DNA of 64,000 nt, from contig NC_077239.1 of NCBI RefSeq assembly GCF_947179165.1, positions 66,315,134 through 66,379,133 on the forward strand, given 5' to 3'. The position numbers and the translations under genes are program-made. Numbering within the stretch: the stretch's first letter is position 1; every line of letters begins with the position of its first letter. Shown one piece after another: positions 36,650-49,518 of the stretch. Under the pieces are notes generated by a model that searched no databases, was not told the DNA's origin, and saw only the letters and a list, made by a program, of their open reading frames with translations. Origin of the DNA: Solanum dulcamara. Taxonomy: Eukaryota; Streptophyta; Magnoliopsida; Solanales; Solanaceae.

Positions 36650-38610
36650 AACATATTGTAAATCAAGCTCAAAATAATATAATTATAAAGAGAAGAAGGC
36701 AAAAAATATAGATGAATGACAGAACTTTTCTTCTATTCAAGTCTAATACAATAGTGAATGACAACCCTTTTATAGGTTGAGAAATCACTTCAAAAGTCAA
36801 TATATTAAATGTCTAATTAATGAATACATTCTTATCCAAAATGGTTCATAGAACCTAGGGAATATGTATAGATGAATGCAAGAGGTTCAGTATTAACTAA
36901 ATAGATAATTCACACATTCAATGTATTTATAAAACTCCTCCTTGGATGTCGATATATAATGTGCCTCGTAAAAACCTTACTAGAAAAACTCTTGTGGAAG
37001 AAAATTCTAGTGAAGAAAAAAAGTACACATATTTTTTAATACGCATTATTTGTTGCCTCATTAAAAACCTTGAAAAATTCAGTGGGATAAAACCTCGGTC
37101 AAGGAAAAAATAGTGCAATGCATATTAGACTCCCCCTTATTAAAATTTTATTTGATATCTCGGAGATGACACATTCTAATTTTATATCTTAACATCTCAA
37201 ATGTTGATGTTCGCAATGCCTTAATGAATAAATCAAAAAGATTATAACTTGAGCGGATCTGTTGATCTTCTATCTCGCTAGTGTTTGCTTCATTGAATAC
37301 CAATATATTATTATGCCTCCACATGTAAACAAATAGCTTATTTGATACTGAGCTTTATGCAGATCGGATGAATACCCTACATCTCTTAACCAATCATTTC
37401 TGACTTGAATTCATTAAAATTAAATAAACTCATTTATGATTCTCCGAAGATATGTTATTGATGCCAATTCATCATCTTTTTATTAGAAAAGCTTAATCTT
37501 GTCAATAAACTTACTTCAAAATATTTGATCATGTATAGAAAGGTACATTAGTGCCCTAATTGTCTTGATATATGGAGTCATCACCAAGAAATTCTTCATC
37601 CTTCTCTTCAAGTCAAAATAAATCTTTATCTATGTCAAGCGACCTCACAATCATTAGGGTACTCAATGAATGTAATTTATTCGTATAAAATATATTCAAA
37701 ATTTTTCTGCATATGTTCATTGATGGATAAATATTTCATTGTCAAATTTTGTAGGTCAAGACAAAAAATTTGTCCTACCATGATCTTCCATTTCAAATTC
37801 CCTTTTCAAACACTCAATAGCTTTTGAAAGCTCTTTAAAAGTGTTAATGATTTTCAAGCATCTACATACACAATTATTATACAAACTTTAGATCCAAAAC
37901 TTCAAATATGGTCATTTTTGTACCCTTTCTTTCATTATTGTTTCAATCCTCATAAGGATTCTTGAAGCTTTACTGAACAAGTTTCTTCAACCTTTTATAT
38001 GCTTTAGGCGCCTTCAATGCTTCAAGGATTTTCATATAACCTTCATCGTCTTACTGATTATACACATTCAAGTTTTTTCATATATTGCCAAAACAAAACA
38101 AACCTCATTGCACCCACCACAGAAAAATATATATCTCCACACAATAATGTCAGAACTTTTGTGAAAAAACTTTATACCCCAAGGCACAAGCCGTACTTGA
38201 TATCTTATGGTTATACTTTCGCATAATAATTCATTCGTACCCCACAGATATTATACCTTAATATATAGACTAAGTCCAAAACATCATTTTTCAAGTGAAA
38301 AAAAAATATACTTGAATTGAATATTTATTTGATCAATCTTCTATCTATCCACACCATTTGACAGACTTAAAAACAAAATCCTCCTCATTAAAATTTATAA
38401 TGTTGAGCGCTACATTATATCAAAAATACCATCGACAGTTATTTGATATCAGTTCCAATATAACATAACTTATCGAGCTCTCTTTATTTTTTATCATTTT
38501 CAGGTACCTGAACCTTTGCCAAGGTTTTATGAAGTGTTATGTCATGGTGCTCTTTTATATCACTTGCCACATTATAATGACCATTTTGATAATTTGCTCC
38601 TCTCCACCCT
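36650..38610 (-). pseudogene. Decayed Ty1/copia element: LTR end and pol remnants
   Basis: On the minus strand, 37385-37305 reads DVGYSSDLHKAQYQISYLFT then CGG, the conserved RNase H segment of copia elements (DAGYLSDPHKARSQTGYVFTCGG-like). Around 37900-37700 a decayed RT segment is visible (IIVYVD, then a conserved ELSKAI..CLKKEFEM-like stretch, frameshifted). At the lower-coordinate end, 36650-36935 is probable LTR sequence, since nearly the same stretch recurs alone at 59165-59455. No frame longer than about 70 codons survives. Boundaries are approximate; the upper end abuts an F-family LTR fragment. Confidence 0.7.
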
Positions 38611-38940
38611 CAATGACCATTCTTAGAGAGATGATTTTTGTGCTAGGTGTTTGAAAGAGAATAAAAGGTTAAAGAGAGTTTAGGGTATTTATAGTTTATG
38701 GAAAAAGGGCCTAAAAAGGCCCAACTATTAATACGAAAGAGTGGATAAAGTTCAAAATACCCCTAAGTAAAAAACTGAACCGACCAATAGACAGAGGAGC
38801 CACCACGGACTGTAAACCCCACTATGACCCGTGGTGAAAGTCGTGGTGATGAAGGCTCAAATCTGGGTTGGAGGGTGACTTCCACAAAGGCCACCACGGC
38901 TCGTGGTACCTCTCATGGTCTCACACCAGGATACAACTCC
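38611..38940 (-). mobile_element. Fragment of the F-element 3' LTR, left of element E
   Basis: Aligns with 56515-56845 of the complete F LTR (gagagatgattttt...gggcctaaaaagg...ctgggttggagggtgacttc). It is the continuation of the LTR piece at 53097-53349, which supports E having been inserted into the 3' LTR of F. It includes ccaccacggctcgtggta at 38891-38908. Confidence 0.78.
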
Positions 38941-39650
38941 CCAAAATGGCCAAATTAGGCTATACCATGGTCGACACAAGCATCGAGACAATCAATGCAA
39001 GTTTGAGGCCATTTGGCTCTTTAGCCTTTAAAATTTGGCCTAAGATTGACTTTGGTCAATATTCTTGTAAAACGTGCTCAAATTAAAATTCCGCTAGTGC
39101 ATTTAGTTCTGAAATATCAAGTTTGGTCTAGAATGATATTTCATTCGTGTCTTGAGGCTTTCGATCTCATTTCGAGGCTCCTTTTAGAATTGCCAAAAAT
39201 AGTGCATGGGTGTGGGACTCACTTTTTTTCGAGATGACCTCGGATGGAAATTTTGATTGTTCCATTGAGTCCAAAATGTTGATTTGGTTGGGTAGCATAG
39301 TTCATTTGTATATATGGGATTTTGAATGAATCTTGAGCATCCCATCAGAACTTTTCAAAGCTCAAGTTTGAGCTGGTGTAGCACCTGTTGATGCCACCAC
39401 CATTTCTCATCACATTCGCGATCTATGGGCATCGCGATCGAGAAGACCTATCACCTAGACCTTTGCATTCGCGAAGCTAGATGTCACAATCACGATGTAC
39501 CAGCTCAGTGGCCTTCACGATCGCGAGGCCAAAGGCCGCGATCGCGATGCATTGTCTTGCCTGTAGAAGACCAAATATGAACCAGCCCCGACCCCCATTT
39601 TCCTTCTTCACTTTTAGGAGCTTGGGTGTTCTATTTTTGGTGATTCAACT
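38941..39650 (+). mobile_element. First part of the E 5' LTR
   Basis: Aligns with about 49745-50450 of the 3' LTR from atggccaaattaggct onward. Contains gcgatcgcg words (39418-39550). The frames at 38868-39237 and 39481-39663 are non-coding. Confidence 0.8.
39418..39550. repeat. Inverted-repeat words (GCGATCGCG) in U3 of the E 5' LTR
   Basis: catcgcgatcgag, cacgatcgcgagg and ggccgcgatcgcgatgc within 130 bp; the decayed equivalents lie at 50196-50342 in the 3' LTR. Confidence 0.75.
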
Positions 39651-41844
39651 GGTGATAGCCTGATCTGAGGTCTATCTTAGAGAAACATGTGGCACCCTGA
39701 AGTTGGTCAAATAAATCATCTATTCTGGGGAGAGGGTACTTGTTTTTAATGGTGACCTTGTTTAGTTGTCGGTAATCAATGCACATTCTAAGGGACCCAT
39801 CTTTCTTTCGCACGAATAGGACAGGAGCGCCCCAAGGTGAGACACTTGGCCTAATAAACCCCTTATCTAGGAGGTCTTTCAGTTGTTCTTTCAACTCTTT
39901 CAACTCAGCAGGAGCCATCCTATAAGGAGGAATGGAGATAGGTTGTGTATCAGGAAGGACATCAATACCAAAGTTTATCTCTCTATTAGGAGGGATTCCG
40001 GGTAGATCCTCAGGAAAGACTTCAGGAAACTCATTCACAATGGGAACTGACTCAAGAGATGGAGTCTGATCATTAATACTTTTGACTCGGACTATATGAT
40101 ATATACATCCCTTAGAGATTAATTTTCTGGCCTTAAGGTAGGAAATAAATTTACCCTTAGGCACTACAGAATTCCCCTTCCACTCTAAGATAGGCTCTTT
40201 TGGAAATTGAAACTTGACAATTCGGGTCCTACAATCAATAGAAGCATAACAAGAATAAAGCCAGTCCATGCCAAGAATCACATCAAAATCAACCATGTCC
40301 AACTCAACTAAGTCATCCATGGTATCCCTATGATAGATTGATACAGTACAATTTCTATAGACTCTCTCAGCTAAGATAGACTCACCAACAGGAGTAGACA
40401 TGCTGAAAGGCTCAAGAAGACACTCAGGAAGGATCTCAAATTTACTAGCCAAGTAAGGAGTCACAAAAGATAATGTAGCACCCGGATCAAGTAATGCATA
40501 CACATCAAAAGAAAGGACTCGGAGCATACCAGTAACAACATCGGGTGCATTCTCTTGGTCTTGGCGACTACCCATAGCATACAGACGGTTGGTTCCCCCA
40601 CCTGCACTTGAAGCTGTACCTCTATAATTACCTCTATTCTGTGGAGCTGTAGAAGAAAACTGAGCTCTGCTACTTCCATCTCCTTACCTCTTTGAAGGAC
40701 ACTCATTCTGGAAGTAACCTGTCTTTCCATATCCATAGCAAGCATTGGTGCCCACACGACACTCTCCCAAATGGAGCCTCCCATATCTAGCACATGGTGG
40801 TTTCCCTCTAGAACCTTGAGCCATACTTAATTGGGACTGAGAACCCTGAGATCGGAAGTTTTGGTGACTTAGAGATCTCTGATCATACCTGGTATTAGGT
40901 GTAAAAGCATTTGTTGGGGAAGGTGCATAATTGGAAGACCTTTTTTGAAAGAAAGACTTGTTACCCTTCCCTTGCTTCTGCTTATTCTCATGCCCAGCAG
41001 ACTTAGCCTTCTTGCTTAGGTGTTCCTCTCGGTCCTTTTTCTTGTCATCCTCAACCTGCTGAGCATATACCATCAATCTAGAAAAATTCATGTCAGAAAT
41101 CATTAGCATTGCCTTACATTCTTTCTTTACATGTTTGCCTAGGCCAGAGACAAACTTCCTCATCTTAGACCTCATATGAGGAATCATTTCTGGGGCATAT
41201 TTGGACAATTGAATAAACTTCAAACTATACTCTTTCACAGTCATACTCTCTTGCTTGAGGTTCACAAACTCCTCAATTTTTGCTTCACGTAGCTCTTGGG
41301 GAAAGAAGTTATCAAGAAATGCTCTTTCAAACTCATCCCAAAGAGCAGGCTCTGCATCCTCACCTCTACTTTCTTCCCACTGGTTATACCAGATATTTGC
41401 CATATCCTTGAGTTGATAAGATACCAACTCAACCCCCTCGATCTCTGTAGCATGCATCGCTTTTAGTATCTTCCACATCTCATCATTGAAATTTTGGGGG
41501 TCTTCATCAACGTTAGAACCCATGAAGACCGGTGGATTCATTCTCAGAAAATCTCTGATCCTCGTGGAAGCAGACGGCTCTTGATAACTAGAGCTAGGAG
41601 TTGGTGAACTTTGGCTACTATTTCGAGCAGCCACCAACTGGGTGAGCATAGCAATCGCTCCTCGAAAATCTTCCTCAGAAGTAGGAGTGGTCTGAATAGT
41701 AGGTACTTGGGGTACCTCGGTAGACCTTGCAGGTCGGCCCCTAGTTCTCCGTGGAGGCATCATTGACTGTGGAACCTCAGTGCTGGCAGCGTTCCTCTGA
41801 CTAACTGAACGTTTAGGAGGCATGTCTGAAACGTGTAAACGCAC
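39631..41844 (-). pseudogene. Gag-pol of element G: one in-frame stop, truncated in RT
   Basis: Two open stretches in the same frame, 41844-40684 (gag, 386 codons) and 40575-39631 (protease and start of RT), are parted by a single TAA at 40686-40684 just after the zinc-knuckle region. Gag shows RIRDFLRMNPPVF and AFLDNFFPQELREAKIEEF. The knuckle is damaged: CYGYGKTGYFQNEC lacks the second Cys and the His. Protease has [11 protein letters not shown], the same DPG as element C. RT is kept from the [17 protein letters not shown] block to [11 protein letters not shown] and then stops at an LTR junction, so the catalytic YxDD-type motif, RNase H, integrase and chromodomain are missing. The start is likely the second Met (MPPKRS, at 41823). 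Confidence 0.9.
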
Positions 41845-42024
41845 GAATTAGAAAGAAAGTTTTTATAGAGTTAAACTCTATCGCACGAACTCAGATTATG
41901 AAAGAAGTGAAATAATTCCTAATGTCCTATAGTTTCCTGATTATAAGTGTGGTGCACGACACACCCATAAACAAGACTCTAGTAGACACGGCTTCATAGA
42001 CACCCTAGGACTCTTGAACTCTGT

Positions 42025-42036
42025 GCTCTGATACCA
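42025..42036 (-). promoter_or_regulatory. Primer binding site of element G
   Basis: TGGTATCAGAGC on the minus strand, four bases after the LTR end; complementary to initiator Met tRNA. Confidence 0.9.
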
Positions 42037-42040
42037 AGTT

Positions 42041-43525
42041 TGTCACGCCCCGAGAGGGTACCCTAGGCGTGGCCGGCACTCAGAAACCATTTCTGGCTTC
42101 CGAGAGAACCACTTGGTCTCATTTCTTATTTATTCATTAGCGGAAGACTTAAGAATACTAGTGTGGGCTAGTCATAATCAAAGGACAAATAGATAATTTT
42201 TATAAGTAGTTTCTAAGGAGAACTACTCCGATTACATCATCAGACTCTGTCTATGAAGCCTCTAATACTCTTAGATGGTGCCAATGACATATCCATGGCT
42301 ACCTCAAAAGAAACATCTCACTCAACAATAATAAAAGGATAAGGAGTTCCTTCGAATACAAGAAGGACTCACCAAATAGCTGAAAAGAAATGATCTTCAA
42401 CGATGCGCCTATTGAGGATCTCTAACACCTGTATCTGCATCATAAAACGATGCAGGTCGAATGACGTCAGTACGTGGAATGTACGAGTATGTAAAATGGC
42501 AGGAAGGTAAGGACAAATATCAAGAAACTCCTCTCAAGAAAACTCAGCTCATAATTCCAATAATATGAGAGATAACAATAATAATAATATTAATGCATAA
42601 ATATATCTAACTCAATAGAAGAAGAATTAATTCATTTAGAATTCAAGATTTGGATAAAACTCAACTATAACTCAATTATAATGAATTTAAATATTGGGCG
42701 CATTGACGAACTCAATCCGATGCTATGAAAACCTTACATACCTTAAATCCGAAGGTTTACTCCGAATTGCACACTCTTGGACCCCTAGCCTTTTCTTCTC
42801 GCCGGAGCGTTTTGTGTACTACCCGGAGTATAAGAATCACCGGAGTAGTATTTTTATACTACTAAAACTAAAACTATATTTGAGAAGAAGTATATAGAGA
42901 GAAAAAATGCTTAAGAAAGCTTGATAAATAAAATGAGGAAATAAGGTGGGTATTTATAGGTGGGAAAGAGGGACCTAACAATAAATAAAATAATTATAAA
43001 GAAAAATTTAAAAATTTAATGGAATATATTGATGTCATGGATGATGTTAAATGGAGGACAATTTATGTCATGCATGATGTCAAATGCATCTAGATGTTTC
43101 CATGGTAGGTAAGATGAGTTCTTTTTAACAGAATACTCATTTTCGAAGCTGCGTTTGAATAAGATAAATTCCTTATTAGGATTTGGTGTCTTAATAAGAA
43201 TTGTAGATATGGAAGTCTAGTTTCATATCTTTCAAGAATCAACCAATTTGGAGCAACCTACAGTGAGATATGAATTTTCTTCTATCAATACTCAATTCCG
43301 TCACAGCACTATATTTTGCAAAGATTAATTTATTTGACCTACTTATACTCCGAATTTGTAGTTATGTTCTTCATGCAAGTTGTAGGTAAGGATGTTTTGA
43401 TTACCCAGAAATTTGAATCACCTAATTTGGACCAACCTATGAAAAGTTATGCCCAAAATACAGAGGCTGTATTATTTTCGTCGAGAATTGAAATACCGAC
43501 ATACAACATTTTAGGGGTTGTTACA
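42041..43525 (-). mobile_element. 5' LTR of element G, mosaic of C-type U3 and D-type 3' end
   Basis: Complete 1485-bp LTR, TGTAACAACCCC at 43525 to ctcggggcgtgaca at 42041. From the start to about 42720 it follows the C family (acaacgttttagggg end, ccgggtagtacacaaaacg, gtatttatagg). From about 42480 to its end it follows the D family (ggcgtggccggcac, ctcggggtgtgaca, gacctgcatcgttt). The intact primer site shows it is one functional LTR and not two fused fragments. Confidence 0.8.
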
Positions 43526-46152
43526 TTACGCCCCAAAAGAGCGGCCCTAGCTTAGATTTAAGCATTAATAGTATTTTAATTATTGGACTAATTTAAGATA
43601 TTTTTAGTATTGATTTGTGCCTCTTTTGGCGTATAAACTCAGTAATAGTGTATTTAGAAGATTTTCACAGAGTCATTTTTGGGATTTTCATTGTGGGTCC
43701 CATAATTCTATTTAAGACCTAATTTTGGGACTGTCTTCGAAAAATACGATTTTAGTATCAAAACATTCGTATAAACAGGGTGATCAATATTTTTATATCG
43801 TGAATCCATTCGGAGTCACTTTTGGAGTGGAAAACTACTAGGAAGTGGACTTGGAGCATCCGTGTTTGGCTTTGAGGTAGGCTACGGTCTCCTATTCTTT
43901 GATTGAGAGCGTCCGTGTTCGGCTTTGAGATAGGCTATGGTCTTCTATTCTTTTATTGAACTTCAGTAAGTATTGTTTAGTATAATTTGCTTGTGGTTTG
44001 GATTGTATGTAACGGATTAGGTTTGACTTCTAAATTATTGTCTCATTGTTCCAGTATGAACCTTAGGCTAGTTTGCCTTTATGAGACTTCCCGTCTAGTT
44101 GGTAAGCTTATTAATTATACCTTAGTTTAGCCTTGTTTAGCCTATTTTAGGTGACTTGATTGGTGTTATGGTGGTTGGCCGAATTATTTTCCTTAGAATT
44201 ACTTTTTTGGGGTGAAACTTAGTTGATGTACCCATTGTTGGCTGGACGTTATGAGACTTAGTATCCTTCACTATTATAGCACCTATTTTAAAGTCTTGGT
44301 GTAGTGGTTCTCACTCAGTAGGCTTGTAAATTATTGTTGGATCCATTTCTGGATTAAGAGCTAGAATCTCCTATGTTTTATTGTCGTTGTTTGGCAGGGC
44401 TAGCTCTGGTTGTAATCTCAGAGTTGTATTTTTCATATATATCTGGAGGTACTGATTGACTAATTAAGCACCTATTTTCTCATTTCCTCCCTCTTATTAC
44501 CTAGTTAGGGCTGAGTTCCCTTTTGGGCCTTGTGATTGAGTTAGAGGAGTAAAGTGGAGTTTTAGGCCTTGATTTGAGGTCGATTGCATTTGTTAGTCAT
44601 GTTTAGATGCTTTAAAGTGTAAGGTGCTTGTGGAGTCATTATTGTATGTAATTGTGCGTGTTGTTTTGGTACTGGTAATGGCATGTATTGCATTGGATCA
44701 TTGTTTTCTCACGGATGTAATCAACCCCAGTTCATTCATTGGTTCTTAGCATTGATTTGAGAAAGTTAGATTGTAACCCAAACTATTTTATACTAATTTT
44801 TGAATAGGGGTCGTACTACCTTTACTACTACTTTTTTCAGTGAACTAGAGGCATCAAGGATGTGCTCATTTAATGATATTAATTTGAGGCATCGAAGATG
44901 CGCTCATTTTATCATATTAATTCGACGCATCGAGGATGTACTTATTTTATGATATTGATTTGATCCATCGAGGATGCGCTCATTTACATATAGATATAAG
45001 ACCTGAATCAAGACCTGGCAGTATATAGAGGTGTTCCCTAGCCCCCCATGGTGATCCCATAAAGGCGTATGGGTCCTACTTCCTTGTCAGGACTAGAAGT
45101 AGGTGTATATATCTTGGTATGAGGCACTTGGCGCAGATGGTACTACTGGTTTTACTGCACTACTCTCATTCATATATGCATTGCCTATCACCAACACAGT
45201 TATTTGTATTTTTTAGTAATATGGGATGTCGTACGAGTTTACCTAATTATGAGTGAACTTCCTAGGCGCATGGGGCTCAGGAGGTAATAACTTACTATTT
45301 GTGAACTTGTGGCGGTTTAAAGGGTGGTCCCTTATTTGAAGGTAGCTACTTCCCTTATTCTTATTTATCTATCTTTTTGGTGCAGTGATTTAGTGATACA
45401 GTCCTTTGGGGCTTTATGTGATATATGTATTTACTTTGTTAGTATGTTATCACTTAGTTGTTCCCCTTCGTAGTGTGTCGTCGTGTTTAGGTTTTGGGCT
45501 AGCGCCACTAAGTACGTCCTTGGTTTTCTTACTTGCTCCCTATCATTTCTCCCCCTTTCTTATATCTAATGTTCCTTATTGTCGGTTTCTGCATTATTCG
45601 TGTTAGTTACTTGTGATATATACTCATTGCTTACATGTTCTTTATACTTGATTTATCTTTAGAGCTCAGTCTGTCGATATCTACTGAGTGTCAGTTATTG
45701 GTACTCATACTACACTTCTGCTCCCTACAGATCATAGTACAAGTTTTCACTACTAATTTAGATATCTTGTGGAGCGGCTCTTGGATTTTTGGGAGACTTG
45801 GGTGAGCTCTTGGCGATTATTTTTGCCTATATCCTTCTATTTTGGGCCTGTACTAGTCTTTATTTGGTATTCGGAGATAGTCTGTATTATTATTACTAAC
45901 ATTGTATATGTATAAACCTTGTACTTCTTTATTTGGTCTAGTGGCTCGACTATCGACTGATACTAGGTTTTGGGGGTTAAATTATTATATTGTTCTCATT
46001 CTTATTTTTTTGTTATTAATATTATTATTATTCTCTTCTTTTATTCCACTAGTGATGGTCTGTTGTATATGGTTCCAGAATCTGGAGTTAGGCTTATCTA
46101 CTGGTGGGTTGATAGTAGGCGTCATCATGACTTGAGAAATTAGGTCGTGACA
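43526..46152 (+). mobile_element. Second part of the E 5' LTR
   Basis: Aligns with about 50525-53096 of the 3' LTR and ends ggtcgtgaca right before the primer site. Contains a degenerate minisatellite at 44845-44985. Confidence 0.85.
44845..44985 (+). repeat. Minisatellite in the E 5' LTR (gaggcatcgaggatgcgctc unit)
   Basis: Four copies of a ~45-bp unit around gcatcgaggatgcgctcatt and tgatattgattcga; the 3' LTR has the same array at 51775-51915. Confidence 0.85.
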
Positions 46153-46155
46153 GAG

Positions 46156-46165
46156 TGGTATCAGA
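46156..46165 (+). promoter_or_regulatory. Primer binding site of element E
   Basis: TGGTATCAGA four bases after the LTR end; the start of the initiator Met tRNA complement, with the next bases changed. Confidence 0.8.
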
Positions 46166-46365
46166 TCTTAGGTTCATCGGTATTATCGATATAAGAGCAA
46201 GTTCCTAGTAAAGTCATGTGGATCGGTGCAAAACATCTGTATCCTATCTACATGGGGCTATAGGGCATTTTAGGGAAACTCCATTCTTGATTCTTGATCA
46301 TGTGAAATTCCTTTAATCAACCTCTAAATACTTTCTTGGAATTCATTCCTCCTTAGATGGATAGG

Positions 46366-47361
46366 ACGAGCTTTTTGATGGGCGTGGCTAGAGCATCAGC
46401 ACCTACTACCCAGGCTTCAACAGTATCTGTGACCACCTTGGCTCCTTTGGATCCAGCATTGGAGATTTAGCATCTCAATCGGCATACACCATAGGCAGGA
46501 GTACTTTTGGGTGCTCCAAGTAGTTCGCAGCCTAGGGATGGACTTGTAGATCCTCAGCAGGGTTCTTTATCGGTCTCTAAATATGTGATGAAGTTTCTAG
46601 AATAGATAGAGCATACTCCTACACCAATGGAATGAGACATGACTCAGTAATTTATTGAGGGATTGATTTTTGTCGCTCCATCTGGCATCACAACACTTGA
46701 TAGCAGTTGGGTCTACTCTTCTCCAGGTGGTCAGTTATATGAGGTTTATGGAGCATGCATGTATGGAGACTTATGTAGGTCGAAATAGGAGATCCCACTA
46801 TCAGCGTAGCAGAGATAACACCCCGCTCTGAGGTAAGCATCATCCTAGTAAGGGTCAGCTTCACTCAATAGTACTAGACCCATGACGGTAACACCTCAGG
46901 TTCTAGGCGGTCCTGCGATAGGTTATGGTACCCACGGTGGACAGAGCTCATAATAGATATCTTAGGGTTTGCTATCTGAGCATTCAGGTTTTAGAGCTCA
47001 TACTAATTCAGCTAATCTATCTCAGCGGGTTGTGTTTGGTGGGAAGTATTATACATGGGGTGAGTTTGGGCATCCATCTAGGGAGTGTCCTACAGTAACA
47101 CAATGCAGGCGACAAGATCGACAGGATCAAGTTTGTTGGGCACAGGGAAAGTCAGTTAGAGGTGGTACCTTGAGTGTTGAGGTTAGTAGTTCAAATGTTG
47201 TACCATTCAAGGTTAGGTGTATTCTATCACATGCTTCTACAGTTCAAACAGAGGACAAGACTCCAGGTATCAATCAGAGTTGCATAAATTTTGTTTTTAG
47301 GACCTTCCCTGCTTGTAGTACATGGGTGTTGGGGTCTTCGTACCCATCGATGATTACTTGA
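46366..47361 (+). pseudogene. Decayed gag of element E
   Basis: Starts MDRTSFLMGVARASA and degenerates through several stops. The open piece 46969-47361 holds YYTWGEFGHPSRECP, a zinc knuckle in which the first two Cys of CX2CX4HX4C have become Tyr and Trp. There is no protease or RT after it. Confidence 0.65.
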
Positions 47362-49518
47362 CTTGTTAGATTCATCATGTGATTCTGGTAATTCATTTAC
47401 TTTTACTTATGTAGTTGTGCTTACTTGACTTGATTACTTTCCTACTGTTTAGTATGACAGATTTACTTAAAACTATGTATATGTGTTTATCTTCTCTAGA
47501 TGATTTCTTTTAGTAGTGGATCATATTGGTTTTGTTCTGATGTGGTAGTAGTGATAGAGTTATACGTTGTGGATGTTGAGCCTAGTTGATTGCTCTAGGG
47601 ATTCCTGTTTAGATAACCTAGAGTTTTCTTGAGTTGGCACCTTTTTATCCCCTTCCTAGCTTGCCTCCCCTAGTGTGCTTAGCTAATGTTAGTTACTGCC
47701 GAAAGAAGGGTGTGTCAGTAGTTCTGTCCTTTTTAGTCTATCATAGATATCGTTTATCGATTCTTTCTTTGTTTGATATTCCCATTCTTACTTCCTAAGG
47801 TGGCAAAGTTAAGGTCTGCCCTTCAAATACTACTGGATTGTCTCTTCATGGTAAGTTTGATGGTTAAGTGATTGGTTCAGCTTATGTGATATGGTTTCAT
47901 ATGTCTATGTGTGAGTTGAAAAGGCTGAAATCATAATTGCCTTTGTTTATTCTAACTATGATAGTGTTTTAGCTTGAAGTGTCTTGTAAGAGGAATCTAT
48001 TGGGTTCGTGGAAATGGTGGTCTTCTTATACTTGTGATCGACCAACAATTAGCGAGAAGGGGTGATTGTGGAGCGAGGGCATTCATATTGATGAGTCATG
48101 CTTTATCAGAATTGCCTTGGTGTGCCCTTGTGACTATAGGACTTTTAGGTAGTTAATCACTATGTCTCAAAAAAATTTGTCACAGACTTGTTTTACCTTA
48201 CAACCAGAACTATCTTCAATCTCGGTGATTTTGTGCTGTACCTTGGTACTACTGATAAATTACAGCAGGTGTGTCGATGGTTTAAGGAGTCAGATGGTTA
48301 GTTTGGGTCTTCTGTTATGGTGTGCTTTGACTAATTCAGACTTTGGCTTCCAAGGGAGAATGGTTTCTCTTAGAAAGCTCAGCCTCAGGATAAAGTCAAA
48401 GTAATTCGTAGGATCATCTCTTGGTTTCTTGTTAAGGGTACGAGGTTCGCATTTATCATTGTAGTTAGCTAGCAGTGTTCCTTGTGGTGTACCTTGCTAT
48501 GGTTTAGATTCATTTGAGTCACTTTTGGTGGCTCGCTACCAGCCAACTTAGCTTTTCTTGAGTTTGAGCGATTAGCTTAGACTTGCACTGGCGGGTCGAC
48601 TTGTGTTATTTGCTGCAATGAATCGATTCCATTGGTTCACTTTTTCTAGGTTTACTATGCTAACAAACTACTTATTGTGTCAGTTTGGATCCTGGATTGG
48701 TGGTTTACTCAAATTTGCACTCGGGGAGTGGTACATGGACTCATGGAATCAAATTTGATTGCGTTTAGATTGGATTCTAATATTGGTTCAGTTTCTAGAA
48801 ACTATGTTGGTAACAGAGTGACATGGAGTTGGTCTCGGTACAACTTTTCTTTCCACCCATGGATTCGGTTGTCAATTGGAGTAGCCTTTTCAACTTTGAA
48901 TGATAGACTTCAGCCTCAAATTATTGGTTTTGGGAGTTATATTGATTCTTGAACGATGTGAAACTAGACTGAACATGGGTTTTGTGTCTTGGTCTGAGTT
49001 GCTTATTTTGAGATATTGCCGCTCTCTAATGTTCAAGTGGTGCTTGCATTTCTTCGGGGTTGTTTAAGAGGTGCTCAAATGGTACTAGGAGAGGCTAGTG
49101 TGGTTTAGGATGGGTAGGATACCCATGATGATGAAAGAGTCTTGAGTTTGGGGTATAAAGCAAAGAATTCAACTTGGTAGTTATTTAGAATCTTCTATTG
49201 TTGTTGGTTGTCTAATTTTGAGAAATTTGTGTGGTTTTGGTTTATCTTGAGTTAGTCTGTTGTACTCGATTAAGTTTGTTCTTTTTGGGTGGAAGTCAGC
49301 ATAAAAAGAGAGAAATTGGAAGTTGGTTTGAGTTATAAAGAAGAAAATTGAAATTAAGAGTTTTCTCTTAGCCTAAGTTCAGGGTTGGCATTGTTCAACC
49401 CAAAAAGGTACCTATAGGTCTGGTAGAGGTTGCGGGACCAACTTCTAAACTTTTTGTGCCTGGGGGTCTTTTCTATCCCTTGACTTTTGAGGATGAAAGT
49501 CCTTTTAGTAGTGGATGT
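47362..49518 (+). other. Non-coding remainder of element E
   Basis: About 2.2 kb between the gag remnant and the 3' LTR. I found no pol motif in any frame read. The end has gaggatgaaagtccttttag before the LTR, similar to the tract before LTR E1 at 3119. Frames at 47974-48952 show no known motif. Confidence 0.55.

Larger units (their letters stand above)
39651..43525 (-). mobile_element. Truncated gypsy element G inside the E 5' LTR
   Basis: Minus-strand element with 5' LTR (42041-43525), primer site, gag and the start of pol, cut inside RT where E LTR sequence begins. The 3' half and 3' LTR are gone, together with about 80 bp of the E LTR, so a deletion followed insertion. No target duplication can be seen. 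Confidence 0.83.

Noticed and set aside
46969..49518. Possible env-like or novel gene in the interior of element E
   Set aside because: Only a gag zinc-knuckle remnant is recognisable; the remaining frames are short and without motifs.
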